Source of the DNA: UBA1181 sp045113275
Lineage (GTDB): Bacteria > Bacteroidota > Bacteroidia > Bacteroidales > Paludibacteraceae
Direction of reading: 5' to 3'
Length of the DNA stretch: 41,077 nucleotides
NCBI GenBank assembly: GCA_045113275.1
Contig: JBGUIU010000021.1
Span: forward strand, 1 to 41,077
Shown here: positions 1 to 6,608 of the stretch, in pieces
Position numbering within the stretch: position 1 is the stretch's first letter
How the letters are laid out: every line of letters starts with the position of its first letter
Position numbers and translations under genes: made by a program
Notes under the pieces: generated by a model
What the model was told of the DNA's origin: nothing
What the model saw: the letters and a program-made list of their open reading frames with translations, nothing else
Database searches by the model: none

Positions 1-87
1 TTAACAACCTTCAACCGTCAGAACTACGGTTCGCATGAAGTGATGTTGGGCTACACATGGTGCGTAACGAAACATTTCTGTAGATAA
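1..87 (+). CDS. C-terminal fragment of a PorP/SprF-like T9SS outer-membrane protein (5' end outside window)
   Basis: An open frame runs from base 1 to a TAA at 85-87 and encodes the last 28 residues of a protein that starts outside the window. The end contains NYGSHEVMLGYTW, which resembles the closing beta-strand of PorP/SprF family proteins (a Gly-Ser-His-Glu run followed by a hydrophobic strand ending in aromatics). Members of that family sit in the outer membrane and work with type IX secretion or gliding machinery. A perfect hairpin terminator follows 15 bases after the stop, so this is the end of a transcription unit. The assignment rests on a very short tail, so another outer-membrane beta-barrel is possible. 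Two proteins further along the window carry T9SS sorting domains, which fits. Confidence 0.5.
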   Translation, partial: LTTFNRQNYGSHEVMLGYTWCVTKHFCR

Positions 88-101
88 GATTGAAAAATAC
101 A

Positions 102-139
102 TAAAGGTGTGTGACGAAAGTTACACACCTTTATTTTTT
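102..139 (+). terminator. Rho-independent terminator with GAAA tetraloop
   Basis: A perfect 11-base stem (102-112 with 123-133) continues inward as a G-T, A-T and C-G pair onto a GAAA tetraloop at 116-119. A run of six T follows at 134-139. It ends the unit of the PorP/SprF-like fragment and isolates yebC. Confidence 0.85.
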
Positions 140-192
140 GTGCGTATAATCTGAATTTTATATTTCCTAATTCGGATTTCATAATTATTTGT

Positions 193-200
193 TAAATTTG
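193..200 (+). promoter_or_regulatory. Bacteroidetes-type -7 box upstream of yebC
   Basis: TAAATTTG matches the TAnnTTTG -7 consensus of the Bacteroidetes primary sigma factor and lies 41 bases before the yebC start codon. No good TTTG -33 element is visible at the right spacing (the sequence around 170-174 is only ATTCG), so the call rests on the -7 box alone. Confidence 0.4.
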
Positions 201-240
201 CACCTCGTTAGAAAAAATAGTAAATAAAATATAATTTTTT

Positions 241-963
241 ATGGGAAGAGCATTTGAATACCGTAAAGCAAGAATTTTTGCACGTAATGCTAGATTGTCA
301 AAAGCATTTACACGTATTTCGAGAGAAATCACATCCTGTGTGAAAACATCAGGAGCGGATCCTGCAATGAATCCACGTCTTCGTATGTTGTTGTTGAAGG
401 CAAAAGCAGAAAACATGCCAAAAGATAGTGTGGAAAGAGCTATCAAAAAGGCATTGGATAAGGATACTGCAGATTATAAGACAATTATTTATGAGGGATA
501 TGGCCCTGCAGGAATTGCCTTCTTTGTGGTAACTTCTACGGATAATAATACTCGTACAGTATCTAACATACGTTCATATTTTAACAAACATGGAGGAAGC
601 CTTGGAACATCTGGTAGCCTTTCTTTCTTGTTCGAACACAAGTGTATGTTTAAATTAGCTCCAAATGATGCAATTGATATGGAAGAGTTGGAGTTGGATT
701 TGATTGACTACGGAGTTGATGAGGTTTTCAAAGATGAAGAGACAAATGAGATAATCATTTATGGAGCTTTTGAGAACAACTCAAAGATTCAGGAATATTT
801 GGAAGACAAAAAATTGGAGATTTCCAATGTTGAGTTTATGTATATTCCAAATGATGTCAAGGAAGTTACGGAAGAGCAAAAAGAGTCCGTTTATAAGTTG
901 ATTGATAAGATGGAGGAAGACGATGACGTTGAAACTGTCTATCATAATATGAAGGAAGATTAA
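241..963 (+). CDS. yebC: YebC/PmpR/TACO1 family protein
   Basis: This 240-residue protein has the usual length and organisation of the YebC family. It starts MGRAFEYRKARIF, the form seen in Bacteroidota, and contains the conserved GADPAMNPRLRMLLLKAKAENMPKD stretch (about residues 39-63) and the YEGYGPAGIAFFV block (about residues 83-95). Family members were first described as transcription regulators. More recent work on YebC and mitochondrial TACO1 links them to translation through proline-rich stretches. The protein is expected in the cytoplasm. It is a single-gene unit with a terminator before it and a separate promoter for the next gene. The ATG at 241 is the only sensible start, because the family N-terminus aligns there. 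The acidic C-terminus (EEDDDVE) is unremarkable. Which molecular role applies here cannot be read from sequence. Confidence 0.95.
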   Translation: MGRAFEYRKARIFARNARLSKAFTRISREITSCVKTSGADPAMNPRLRMLLLKAKAENMPKDSVERAIKKALDKDTADYKTIIYEGYGPAGIAFFVVTSTDNNTRTVSNIRSYFNKHGGSLGTSGSLSFLFEHKCMFKLAPNDAIDMEELELDLIDYGVDEVFKDEETNEIIIYGAFENNSKIQEYLEDKKLEISNVEFMYIPNDVKEVTEEQKESVYKLIDKMEEDDDVETVYHNMKED

Positions 964-1067
964 TTATCTTAAAAACGTATTTTCTTGTATTATAGATAAT
1001 TAGTGTGTATGTTAGTAATTATTACAAAAAAAATAATTGCGAATCATACATTAATTGAAAAAAATAT

Positions 1068-1075
1068 TATATTTG
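1068..1075 (+). promoter_or_regulatory. Bacteroidetes-type -7 box of the lipoprotein gene
   Basis: TATATTTG is a perfect TAnnTTTG element 66 bases before the ATG at 1142. A start point near 1082 would give a leader of about 60 bases. That leader contains a small CCTC/GAGG hairpin (1087-1090 with 1098-1101) and an AT-rich palindrome at 1125-1138. No clear -33 TTTG is visible. Confidence 0.5.
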
Positions 1076-1141
1076 CATTGTTTAAACCTCAAGAGACGAG
1101 GCAAAATGCAATTTTTGTTTAACTAAATAAATTTATTTAAA

Positions 1142-1684
1142 ATGAAGAAAATTTTTAATTTGGCAGTGACTTTTGCAGCTATGATGACTGCATTCACTTT
1201 TACTTCTTGTGATGAAAAAGAGGAGCAAGCAATCAACAACGCTGAGGAACAAGCTTTGGCTTACGTTCAAGTAAAGCAAGGAGATAAAGTTTATTTCTCT
1301 AACTCTAGTGTAGGTGAAGACGGTAAAGGTGGTGTTATCGAAATCACTGAAGTTGTAACTAGCGAAACTGAAAAGAAGGTTACTTTCAAAGTAGCTACTA
1401 GAAAGGACGAGCAAAAGAAAGATGAGATCACAATTGGTCAAGCTGCAGACGAAGCTTCTTACGTTCTTTGGACCGGTTCAAAATTCGAGAAAGGTTTCCA
1501 AGCAGATGCTGTTGCTAACCCAGGACAAGTAGTATTCTGTTTAGCTTCTAAGCCAAACGAAATCAACTCAGCTCTTTCTAACTCAGCTTGTGTGTTGACT
1601 TCAGCAACTATCAACAACAAAGTTAAAGAAGCAGCTAAAGATAAAGGTATCACTTTGGTTGAGACTTTGTTCGGTGTAAAATAA
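1142..1684 (+). CDS. Surface lipoprotein of unknown function, probably highly expressed
   Basis: This is a 180-residue protein with a lipoprotein signal peptide: MKK start, hydrophobic core, and a lipobox ending in TSC with the lipidated Cys at residue 23. The residues just after the Cys (DEKEE) are acidic, like the lipoprotein export signal that sends Bacteroidota lipoproteins to the cell surface. I do not recognise the mature domain. It is rich in Lys, Glu, Ala and Thr and has two further Cys in the second half. Codon choice is strikingly restricted (AAC, AAG, GCT, GTT, TCT), unlike neighbours such as paaK, which suggests high expression. It is a monocistronic unit with a -7 box upstream and a strong terminator downstream. 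Function is unknown. Confidence 0.85.
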   Translation: MKKIFNLAVTFAAMMTAFTFTSCDEKEEQAINNAEEQALAYVQVKQGDKVYFSNSSVGEDGKGGVIEITEVVTSETEKKVTFKVATRKDEQKKDEITIGQAADEASYVLWTGSKFEKGFQADAVANPGQVVFCLASKPNEINSALSNSACVLTSATINNKVKEAAKDKGITLVETLFGVK

Positions 1685-1704
1685 TTCACTGTTAAATTAG
1701 TGAT

Positions 1705-1740
1705 AAAAAAAGAGGTGGACGGCTGTTCACCTCTTTTTTT
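1705..1740 (+). terminator. Strong Rho-independent terminator after the lipoprotein gene
   Basis: The stem AAAGAGGTG/CACCTCTTT (1709-1717 with 1728-1736) extends inward by G-T, A-T and C-G pairs to a GGCT loop (1721-1724) and outward by A-T pairs. Seven T close it at 1734-1740. Confidence 0.85.
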
Positions 1741-1746
1741 GTGTAT

Positions 1747-1792
1747 GATAAACGACATGATAACTAGGGGATAAACAGTAGATAAACGACAT
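1747..1792 (+). repeat. Three GATAAAC direct repeats upstream of the paaK promoter (possible operator)
   Basis: GATAAACGACAT occurs exactly twice, at 1747-1758 and 1781-1792, and a shorter GATAAAC copy sits between them at 1770-1776. The copies start 23 and 11 bases apart, close to whole helical turns. They lie between the preceding terminator and the -33 element at 1816. That position suits binding sites for a regulator of the aryl-acid cassette. No regulator gene is adjacent, so the role is inferred. Confidence 0.4.
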
Positions 1793-1815
1793 TGAGTTGA
1801 AAAAGATGTACAAGT

Positions 1816-1847
1816 TTTGTTAAAGTAGATGAATTTATATAAATTTG
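1816..1847 (+). promoter_or_regulatory. Bacteroidetes-type promoter of the paaK operon
   Basis: TTTG at 1816-1819 is followed after exactly 20 bases by TAAATTTG at 1840-1847. This matches the TTTG-N19-21-TAnnTTTG consensus at both elements. Transcription would begin near 1854, leaving a leader of about 55 bases. Confidence 0.7.
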
Positions 1848-1909
1848 TTACGATATAAAGATCATGAAGTTGTATCACGTATAGTGAATGCAAAAAAGAA
1901 ACTAATAAA

Positions 1910-3217
1910 ATGACAGAGAAGTATTGGGAAGAAGAGATTGAAACGATGAATCGTGCAGATCTCGAAAAACTCCAGTTGGAGCGTTTGAAGAAAACGGTAG
2001 CACATGCCATGAATTCACCGTTTTACAAAAAATTGTATGCAGAAAAAGGTTTGACGGCTGACACAATTCAGACGTTGGATGATTTAAGAAAGTTCCCGTT
2101 CACTACCAAAGAGGACCTTCGTAGTAACTATCCTTTCGGTTTTGCCGCTGTTCCTATGGAAAAGATTGTACGTCTTCATTCATCAAGTGGAACAACAGGA
2201 AATCCGACTGTAGTTTTGCATTCGCAGAAGGATCTTGATACATGGGCTAATCAAGTAGCACGATGCATGTATATGGTGGGTGTTCGTAATACGGATGTCT
2301 TCCAAAACACTTCTGGCTATGGTATGTTTACAGGAGGTTTGGGATATCAATATGGCGCTGAACGCTTAGGCTGTCTTACGGTGCCTGCTGCTGCTGGAAA
2401 TAGTAAGAGACAGATTAAGTTCATTCGTGATTTTGGAACTACCGTCTTGCATACGATACCAAGCTATGCAACTCGTTTGGCCGAGGTCTTTTGTGAAGAG
2501 GGACTAGATCCTAAGAAGGATACAAAGCTAAAAATCATGTGTATTGGTGCTGAGCCACATTCTGAAGAACAACGGAAACGTATCGAAGAACTTTTAGGAT
2601 TGAAGGCTTATAACTGCTTTGGTATGTCAGAGATGAATGGACCAGGTGTTGCATTTGAGTGCCAGGAGCAAAATGGTCTTCATATCTGGGAGGATTTGGT
2701 TATTGTTGAGATCATCAATCCAGAAACACTTGAGCCTGTAAAGGAAGGAGAGACTGGTGAGATGGTGCTTACGACATTGTGTCGAGAGGCAATGCCATTG
2801 ATTCGTTATCGTACGCGTGATTTAACGAGCATTCTTCCTGGTCAATGTCCATGCGGAAGAACACATAGAAGAATCTCACGTATCAAGGGTCGTTCAGACG
2901 ATATGATGATTGTAAAAGGCGTTAATATTTTCCCTATTCAGATAGAAAGAGTGTTGATGAACTTTAAAGAGTTGGGAATGAACTATTTGATAACAATAGA
3001 TACAATCGGTAACAACGATGAAATGTTGGTGGAAGTAGAGTTAGGAGATCTGCATACGGATGATTATACTAAATTACAATCATTGATGAAGGAGATCACT
3101 CGTCAATTGAAAGATGAGATATTGTTGACACCGAAAGTTAAATTGGTAGAAAAAGGCTCTTTACCTCAGTCGGAAGGAAAGGCTGTTAGAGTGAAGGATT
3201 TAAGAAAGAATCATTAA
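1910..3217 (+). CDS. paaK: Phenylacetate-CoA ligase family enzyme (ATP + aryl acid + CoA to aryl-CoA + AMP + PPi)
   Basis: This 435-residue member of the adenylate-forming (ANL) superfamily has the normal length for PaaK. The AMP-binding P-loop SSSGTTGNP is at residues 91-99. GMSEMNGPG and the RYRTRDLT motif mark the adenylate pocket, and a CPCG run precedes the IKGRSDDMMIVKGVNIFP hinge into the C-terminal domain. The family activates phenylacetate and related aryl acids in the cytoplasm. In anaerobes without an aerobic paa pathway it is often found with ACT-domain proteins and indolepyruvate oxidoreductase. Here an ACT protein follows after 11 bases, then a symporter, so uptake and activation of an external aryl acid is the likely job. 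That would feed reductive carboxylation to aromatic amino acids. Substrate specificity is not certain. Confidence 0.9.
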   Translation: MTEKYWEEEIETMNRADLEKLQLERLKKTVAHAMNSPFYKKLYAEKGLTADTIQTLDDLRKFPFTTKEDLRSNYPFGFAAVPMEKIVRLHSSSGTTGNPTVVLHSQKDLDTWANQVARCMYMVGVRNTDVFQNTSGYGMFTGGLGYQYGAERLGCLTVPAAAGNSKRQIKFIRDFGTTVLHTIPSYATRLAEVFCEEGLDPKKDTKLKIMCIGAEPHSEEQRKRIEELLGLKAYNCFGMSEMNGPGVAFECQEQNGLHIWEDLVIVEIINPETLEPVKEGETGEMVLTTLCREAMPLIRYRTRDLTSILPGQCPCGRTHRRISRIKGRSDDMMIVKGVNIFPIQIERVLMNFKELGMNYLITIDTIGNNDEMLVEVELGDLHTDDYTKLQSLMKEITRQLKDEILLTPKVKLVEKGSLPQSEGKAVRVKDLRKNH

Positions 3218-3228
3218 TCGATTTAGTT

Positions 3229-3654
3229 ATGACAATCAATCAAATATCTATTTTTTTGGAGAATAAGTTCGGACGTTTGAATGAAATTCTCTCAATCCTG
3301 AGCAAGGAGAATCTTCGTGTGATAACGGCAACGGTGGCAGATACATCGGATTACGGTATCTTACGCTTGATCACCTCCAATCAGCCTAAAGCATTGCAAT
3401 TGCTAAAGGAGAATGGTGTGAGTGCGAACCTCAATACGGTGATGGCTATCTCGGTGGGATCATCTATGGGTAAAATTGCGGAAACCATCGAATATTTCAC
3501 GAAAGGGGGCATTAGCATTGAATATATGTATTGTTTCTCTATCAATCAGAAATCGGTGTTGATTCTGCGCACGAATAATATAGATGCTGCGAATGATGTA
3601 ATTCGCCGATATAGCTTGAATAATCTGTCAGAAGCAGAGTTGAATAATTTATAA
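3229..3654 (+). CDS. Tandem ACT-domain amino-acid sensor protein
   Basis: This 141-residue protein is built from two ACT folds (about residues 1-68 and 70-135). The first begins MTINQISIFLENKFGRL, the opening strand and turn typical of ACT domains. No catalytic domain is attached. Stand-alone double ACT proteins next to paaK or ior genes are common in Bacteroidota and other anaerobes, where they are thought to sense an amino acid, probably an aromatic one, and to modulate the neighbouring enzyme. The gene is 11 bases downstream of paaK and clearly in the same operon. The ligand is inferred from context only. Confidence 0.85.
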   Translation: MTINQISIFLENKFGRLNEILSILSKENLRVITATVADTSDYGILRLITSNQPKALQLLKENGVSANLNTVMAISVGSSMGKIAETIEYFTKGGISIEYMYCFSINQKSVLILRTNNIDAANDVIRRYSLNNLSEAELNNL

Positions 3655-3669
3655 TTAAAGAGTAAAAAT

Positions 3670-3795
3670 ATGTTTGGCATTTCAGATCCAGGAATATGGA
3701 TAGTGTATTTATTGTCCATACTATGTGTGATTGGTTCTGTCATCTTTGGTGTGAAGTATTGGAACAAAGATGATGAAAAAGATAATGTAGAGTAA
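3670..3795 (+). CDS. 41-residue symporter small accessory protein
   Basis: This short gene starts at ATG 3670 and ends at TAA 3793-3795. It encodes a short polar N-terminus (MFGISDPGIW), one hydrophobic membrane segment (about residues 9-30), and a charged tail (KYWNKDDEKDNVE). Tiny single-pass proteins of this design, with an aromatic-rich start and an acidic/basic end, are found directly before sodium:solute symporters and are called symporter small accessory proteins. It sits 15 bases after the ACT gene and 11 bases before the symporter, so co-expression is almost certain. It probably stabilises or gates the transporter; the exact role is not established here. Its size means many gene callers miss it. 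Confidence 0.8.
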   Translation: MFGISDPGIWIVYLLSILCVIGSVIFGVKYWNKDDEKDNVE

Positions 3796-3806
3796 AGAAG
3801 ATAGGT

Positions 3807-5390
3807 ATGGATAATTTCTCAATGTACTTAATTGTAATGGTTTATTTCTTGTCCATTGCATTTTTAGGGTATTTAGGATACAAGAAAACGAAAGATTCAA
3901 AAGATTTCCTCATCGGAGGAGGTGAGATGAATCCGATAGTAATGGCATTGTCTTACGGTGCAACATTTATTTCTGCTTCTGCAATTGTAGGATTTGGCGG
4001 TGTTGCAGCTACTTTCGGTATGGGAATACAGTGGCTGATGTTCTTGAATATGTTTGTCGGTGTTGTCATTGCATTTATAGTGTTTGGTCGCCCGACAAGA
4101 AGAATAGGTGCGAAACTAAAAGTGGGTTCTTTTGCTCAGTTTTTAGGTGCATTTTATGATTCAAAGAAGATCAGAGTGTTTGTTGCTGCCGTGATATTTA
4201 TCTGTATGCCATTGTATGCGGCGGCCGTTCTTCGTGGAGGTGTCTTCTGTATGCAAGAAGTGTTTGGCATTGATTTTGATTTAGCATTGCTGGTATTTAC
4301 GGTTATTGTAGCATCCTATGTGATTGCAGGCGGTATGAAAGGTGTGATGTACACAGATGCTTTGCAGGCAGTCATCATGTTTTTATGTATGGCCTTTTTG
4401 GTGGTTGGCGTATATAAAGCTTTAGGTATGGGATTCTCAGAAGCCAATGCAGCTTTGGGAAGCATATCAGATCAAGTGCCAGAGAAACTGAGAGCAGTAG
4501 GACACAGAGGATGGACATCCATGCCGGCTTGGGGTTCACAACAGTGGTACACATTGGTGACATCATTGATTATGGGTGTAGGTATTGGTTGTTTGGCTCA
4601 ACCTCAGTTGGTTGTACGATTTATGACAGTTAACAGCACGAAGAAGTTAAATCAGGGTGTAGCTATAGGTTGCGTCTTCTTGATTATTACGGTAGGTGTT
4701 GTATATCATGTCGGAGCTCTTTCAAATCTTTATTTCTGGAAAAATGACGGAGCCGTTTCAATCAACATGGTGGAGGCTTCTGATAAGATCATTCCTTACT
4801 TTATCGGTCGTGTGATGCCTACGTGGTTTACCACAATCTTCATGTTGTGTATCTTGTCCGCAAGTATGTCCACTTTAAGTGCACAGTTCCATACGATGGC
4901 CGCTGCTGCAGGATCAGATATCTATGGCTCTTGTGTAGATAAAGAAACAGCTAAGAAAAGAACGACAATTGCGATTCGTCTTGCAGTGTTGGTTTCAATC
5001 CTGATAAGTTTTGTTATATGCTTTGTATTGGGAGAGGGAAATGATTCACCGATTATTGCTATCTCAACCTCTTTGTTTATGGGTATTTGTGCTTCAGCAT
5101 TTTTGCCATCATATTTCTGCGCTTTGTATTGGAAAAAGGTTACAAAGGAAGGTGCATATGCAAGTATGTGGGTTGGCGTGATCGCTACGATGTTGATGCT
5201 GATATTTATTCATGCAAAAGAAGCTACGGCATTAGGAATTTGTAAATCTTTGTTTGGAACGGATGTTTTGGTGACGGACGGAATGATGAAATTTGTAGAT
5301 CCTATCATGTTTGCCTTCCCGTTGTCGTGCATCACGATTGTTGTTGTTAGCTTGTTAACACAGAAGAACAAACAATTATCTAATAATTAA
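3807..5390 (+). CDS. Sodium:solute symporter (SSS family)
   Basis: This is a 527-residue integral membrane protein with about 13 hydrophobic segments, the normal size for SSS transporters. The N-terminus contains the DFLIGGGEMNPIVMALSYGA region that follows helix 1, and the ARAxxR-like region reads FVFGRPTRRIGAK. It would import an organic solute with Na+ across the inner membrane. The preceding 41-residue accessory protein and the upstream paaK/ACT genes suggest an aromatic acid such as phenylacetate or indoleacetate as substrate, but SSS substrates cannot be read from sequence. Start ATG 3807 follows an AG-rich stretch. The rubrerythrin gene begins only 13 bases after the stop, with no terminator between. 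Confidence 0.85.
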   Translation: MDNFSMYLIVMVYFLSIAFLGYLGYKKTKDSKDFLIGGGEMNPIVMALSYGATFISASAIVGFGGVAATFGMGIQWLMFLNMFVGVVIAFIVFGRPTRRIGAKLKVGSFAQFLGAFYDSKKIRVFVAAVIFICMPLYAAAVLRGGVFCMQEVFGIDFDLALLVFTVIVASYVIAGGMKGVMYTDALQAVIMFLCMAFLVVGVYKALGMGFSEANAALGSISDQVPEKLRAVGHRGWTSMPAWGSQQWYTLVTSLIMGVGIGCLAQPQLVVRFMTVNSTKKLNQGVAIGCVFLIITVGVVYHVGALSNLYFWKNDGAVSINMVEASDKIIPYFIGRVMPTWFTTIFMLCILSASMSTLSAQFHTMAAAAGSDIYGSCVDKETAKKRTTIAIRLAVLVSILISFVICFVLGEGNDSPIIAISTSLFMGICASAFLPSYFCALYWKKVTKEGAYASMWVGVIATMLMLIFIHAKEATALGICKSLFGTDVLVTDGMMKFVDPIMFAFPLSCITIVVVSLLTQKNKQLSNN

Positions 5391-5403
5391 ATAATTATAT
5401 ATT

Positions 5404-5943
5404 ATGGCAAATAAATATTCTGGGACTCAAACAGAGAAAAATCTTGAAGCTGCCTTTTCAGGGGAAAGTCAGGCTCGTAATAAATATACTTATTTTGCCT
5501 CAAAAGCAAAGAAGGAAGGTTTTGAACAGATAGCAGCAATCTTTCAGCAAACAGCTGATAATGAGAAAGAACATGCAAAACTTTGGTTAAAAGAGTTAGA
5601 AGGTATTGGCTCAACTGCTGAGAATCTTGCAGAGGCTGCCAATGGTGAAAATTATGAGTGGACAGAGATGTACGAAGGTTTTGCTAAAACTGCAGAAAAG
5701 GAGGGATTCATTGAGTTAGCAAAGAAGTTCCGATTGGTTGCAGCTATTGAAAAACGTCATGAGGAACGTTATCGTGCATTATTGAAAAATGTAGAGACCG
5801 CACAGGTGTTCGAGAAGAGCGAAGTGAAGGTTTGGGAGTGTAGAAACTGTGGACATATTGTAGTAGGTTTGAAAGCTCCTGAAATTTGTCCTACATGTGC
5901 TCATCCTCAGGCTTATTTCGAAGTTCATGTGGATAATTTCTAA
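5404..5943 (+). CDS. rbr: Rubrerythrin (non-haem di-iron peroxidase)
   Basis: This 179-residue protein has a ferritin-like di-iron domain followed by a rubredoxin-like domain. Iron ligands are visible as E21, the ENEKEH-like run around E54 and H57, and the second AIEKRHEERY helix (ExxH). Near the C-terminus, CRNC and CPTC supply the four Cys of an Fe(SCys)4 site. Rubrerythrin reduces hydrogen peroxide to water in the cytoplasm of anaerobes with electrons from NAD(P)H via rubredoxin. A rubredoxin gene follows 36 bases later, forming a complete peroxide-detoxifying pair. Read-through from the symporter is possible because the gap is 13 bases. I saw no separate promoter, but expression in related bacteria is usually oxidative-stress controlled. 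Confidence 0.95.
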   Translation: MANKYSGTQTEKNLEAAFSGESQARNKYTYFASKAKKEGFEQIAAIFQQTADNEKEHAKLWLKELEGIGSTAENLAEAANGENYEWTEMYEGFAKTAEKEGFIELAKKFRLVAAIEKRHEERYRALLKNVETAQVFEKSEVKVWECRNCGHIVVGLKAPEICPTCAHPQAYFEVHVDNF

Positions 5944-5979
5944 GGGAAAGTAATATTAACAACTTAAATTATATTGAAA

Positions 5980-6141
5980 ATGAAAAAGTATGTATGTGAA
6001 GTATGCGGATGGGAATATGACCCTGAAGTAGGTTGTCCTGAGGCAAATATCGAACCAGGTACACCATGGGAAGAGGTACCAGAGGATTTTGAATGTCCTT
6101 TATGTTCTGTAGGAAAAGATCAGTTTGTAGAGGAAGCATAA
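5980..6141 (+). CDS. Rubredoxin
   Basis: This 53-residue protein has the standard rubredoxin layout: CEVC at residues 6-9 and CPLC at 39-42 bind one iron, with the typical YDPEVG, PGTPWEEVPEDF and VGKDQF segments between and after. It is a one-electron carrier in the cytoplasm. The position 36 bases after rubrerythrin makes it the likely electron donor to that enzyme. A strong terminator follows 17 bases after the stop. The gene is short enough to be missed by default gene calling. Confidence 0.95.
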   Translation: MKKYVCEVCGWEYDPEVGCPEANIEPGTPWEEVPEDFECPLCSVGKDQFVEEA

Positions 6142-6158
6142 AGAAATAAATTGTAGAG

Positions 6159-6192
6159 ATTCCCCGAATGTTATCCGTTCGGGGAATTTTTT
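6159..6192 (+). terminator. Rho-independent terminator after rubredoxin
   Basis: ATTCCCCGAA (6159-6168) pairs perfectly with TTCGGGGAAT (6178-6187) around a short loop, and six T follow at 6187-6192. It ends the paaK-to-rubredoxin unit. Confidence 0.9.
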
Positions 6193-6296
6193 ATGCTTTA
6201 CTCGTCAAAAACATGAAAATTTGGTGTGACAGCTTGTGCCGGTATTCATTATATGTGAATCAATGTATATTTGTTGTGTAAAAAAGTTTTCTATTT

Positions 6297-6328
6297 CTTG
6301 AATAAATGCGGAAAAATGTTTACTTTTG
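6297..6328 (+). promoter_or_regulatory. Bacteroidetes-type promoter of the tRNA-Val gene
   Basis: CTTG at 6297-6300 and TACTTTTG at 6321-6328 are separated by 20 bases, matching TTTG-N19-21-TAnnTTTG with one mismatch at -33. The start point near 6335 would leave a 5' leader of about 23 bases before the mature tRNA. Confidence 0.7.
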
Positions 6329-6357
6329 CAGTGTTCTTTTGAAACAGAGAGAATAAA

Positions 6358-6432
6358 GGTCTTATAGCTCAGCTGGTTCAGAGCACCTGCCTTACAAGCA
6401 GGGGGTCCTAGGTTCGAATCCTAGTGGGACCA
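6358..6432 (+). tRNA. tRNA-Val (anticodon UAC)
   Basis: A full cloverleaf can be folded. The acceptor stem GGTCTTA pairs with TGGGACC (6358-6364 with 6425-6431). The D stem is GCTC/GAGC, and the anticodon stem CCTGC/GCAGG closes a CTTACAA loop with TAC at 6393-6395. The T arm is CTAGG-TTCGAAT-CCTAG. The discriminator base is A6432. The next bases are CA rather than CCA, so the CCA end is not encoded and must be added by the CCA-adding enzyme. UAC reads GUA and, by wobble, other valine codons. The gene stands alone with its own promoter. Confidence 0.97.
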
Positions 6433-6579
6433 CAAATTTATTTACATTGCTTGTTTTGTTAATCACATTACATTTATTAAAGAAGGATAGGGAGGAATGT
6501 TGAAATCATTCTCTTGGGATGTGTTATGTTCAATCTGTAAATAGTGTATCGTCTTGTTTTTTTAATCTTAATTAATTTC

Positions 6580-6587
6580 TATCTTTG
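6580..6587 (+). promoter_or_regulatory. Bacteroidetes-type -7 box that sets the pgpH start
   Basis: TATCTTTG is a perfect TAnnTTTG match. A TCTTG at 6552-6556 could serve as a -33 element but is slightly too far away (23 bases). Transcription would begin near 6594. An in-frame TTG at 6585 lies inside this box and therefore cannot be the start codon, which leaves the ATG at 6609. Confidence 0.5.
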
Positions 6588-6608
6588 CCAAGAAATTTAC
6601 TATTGGTT

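Noticed and set aside
1073..1112. Large inverted repeat (TTGCATT...AATGCAA) around the lipoprotein leader as a riboswitch or attenuator
   Set aside because: Its left arm lies within the promoter -7 box and upstream of the expected transcript start, so the RNA would not contain both arms.
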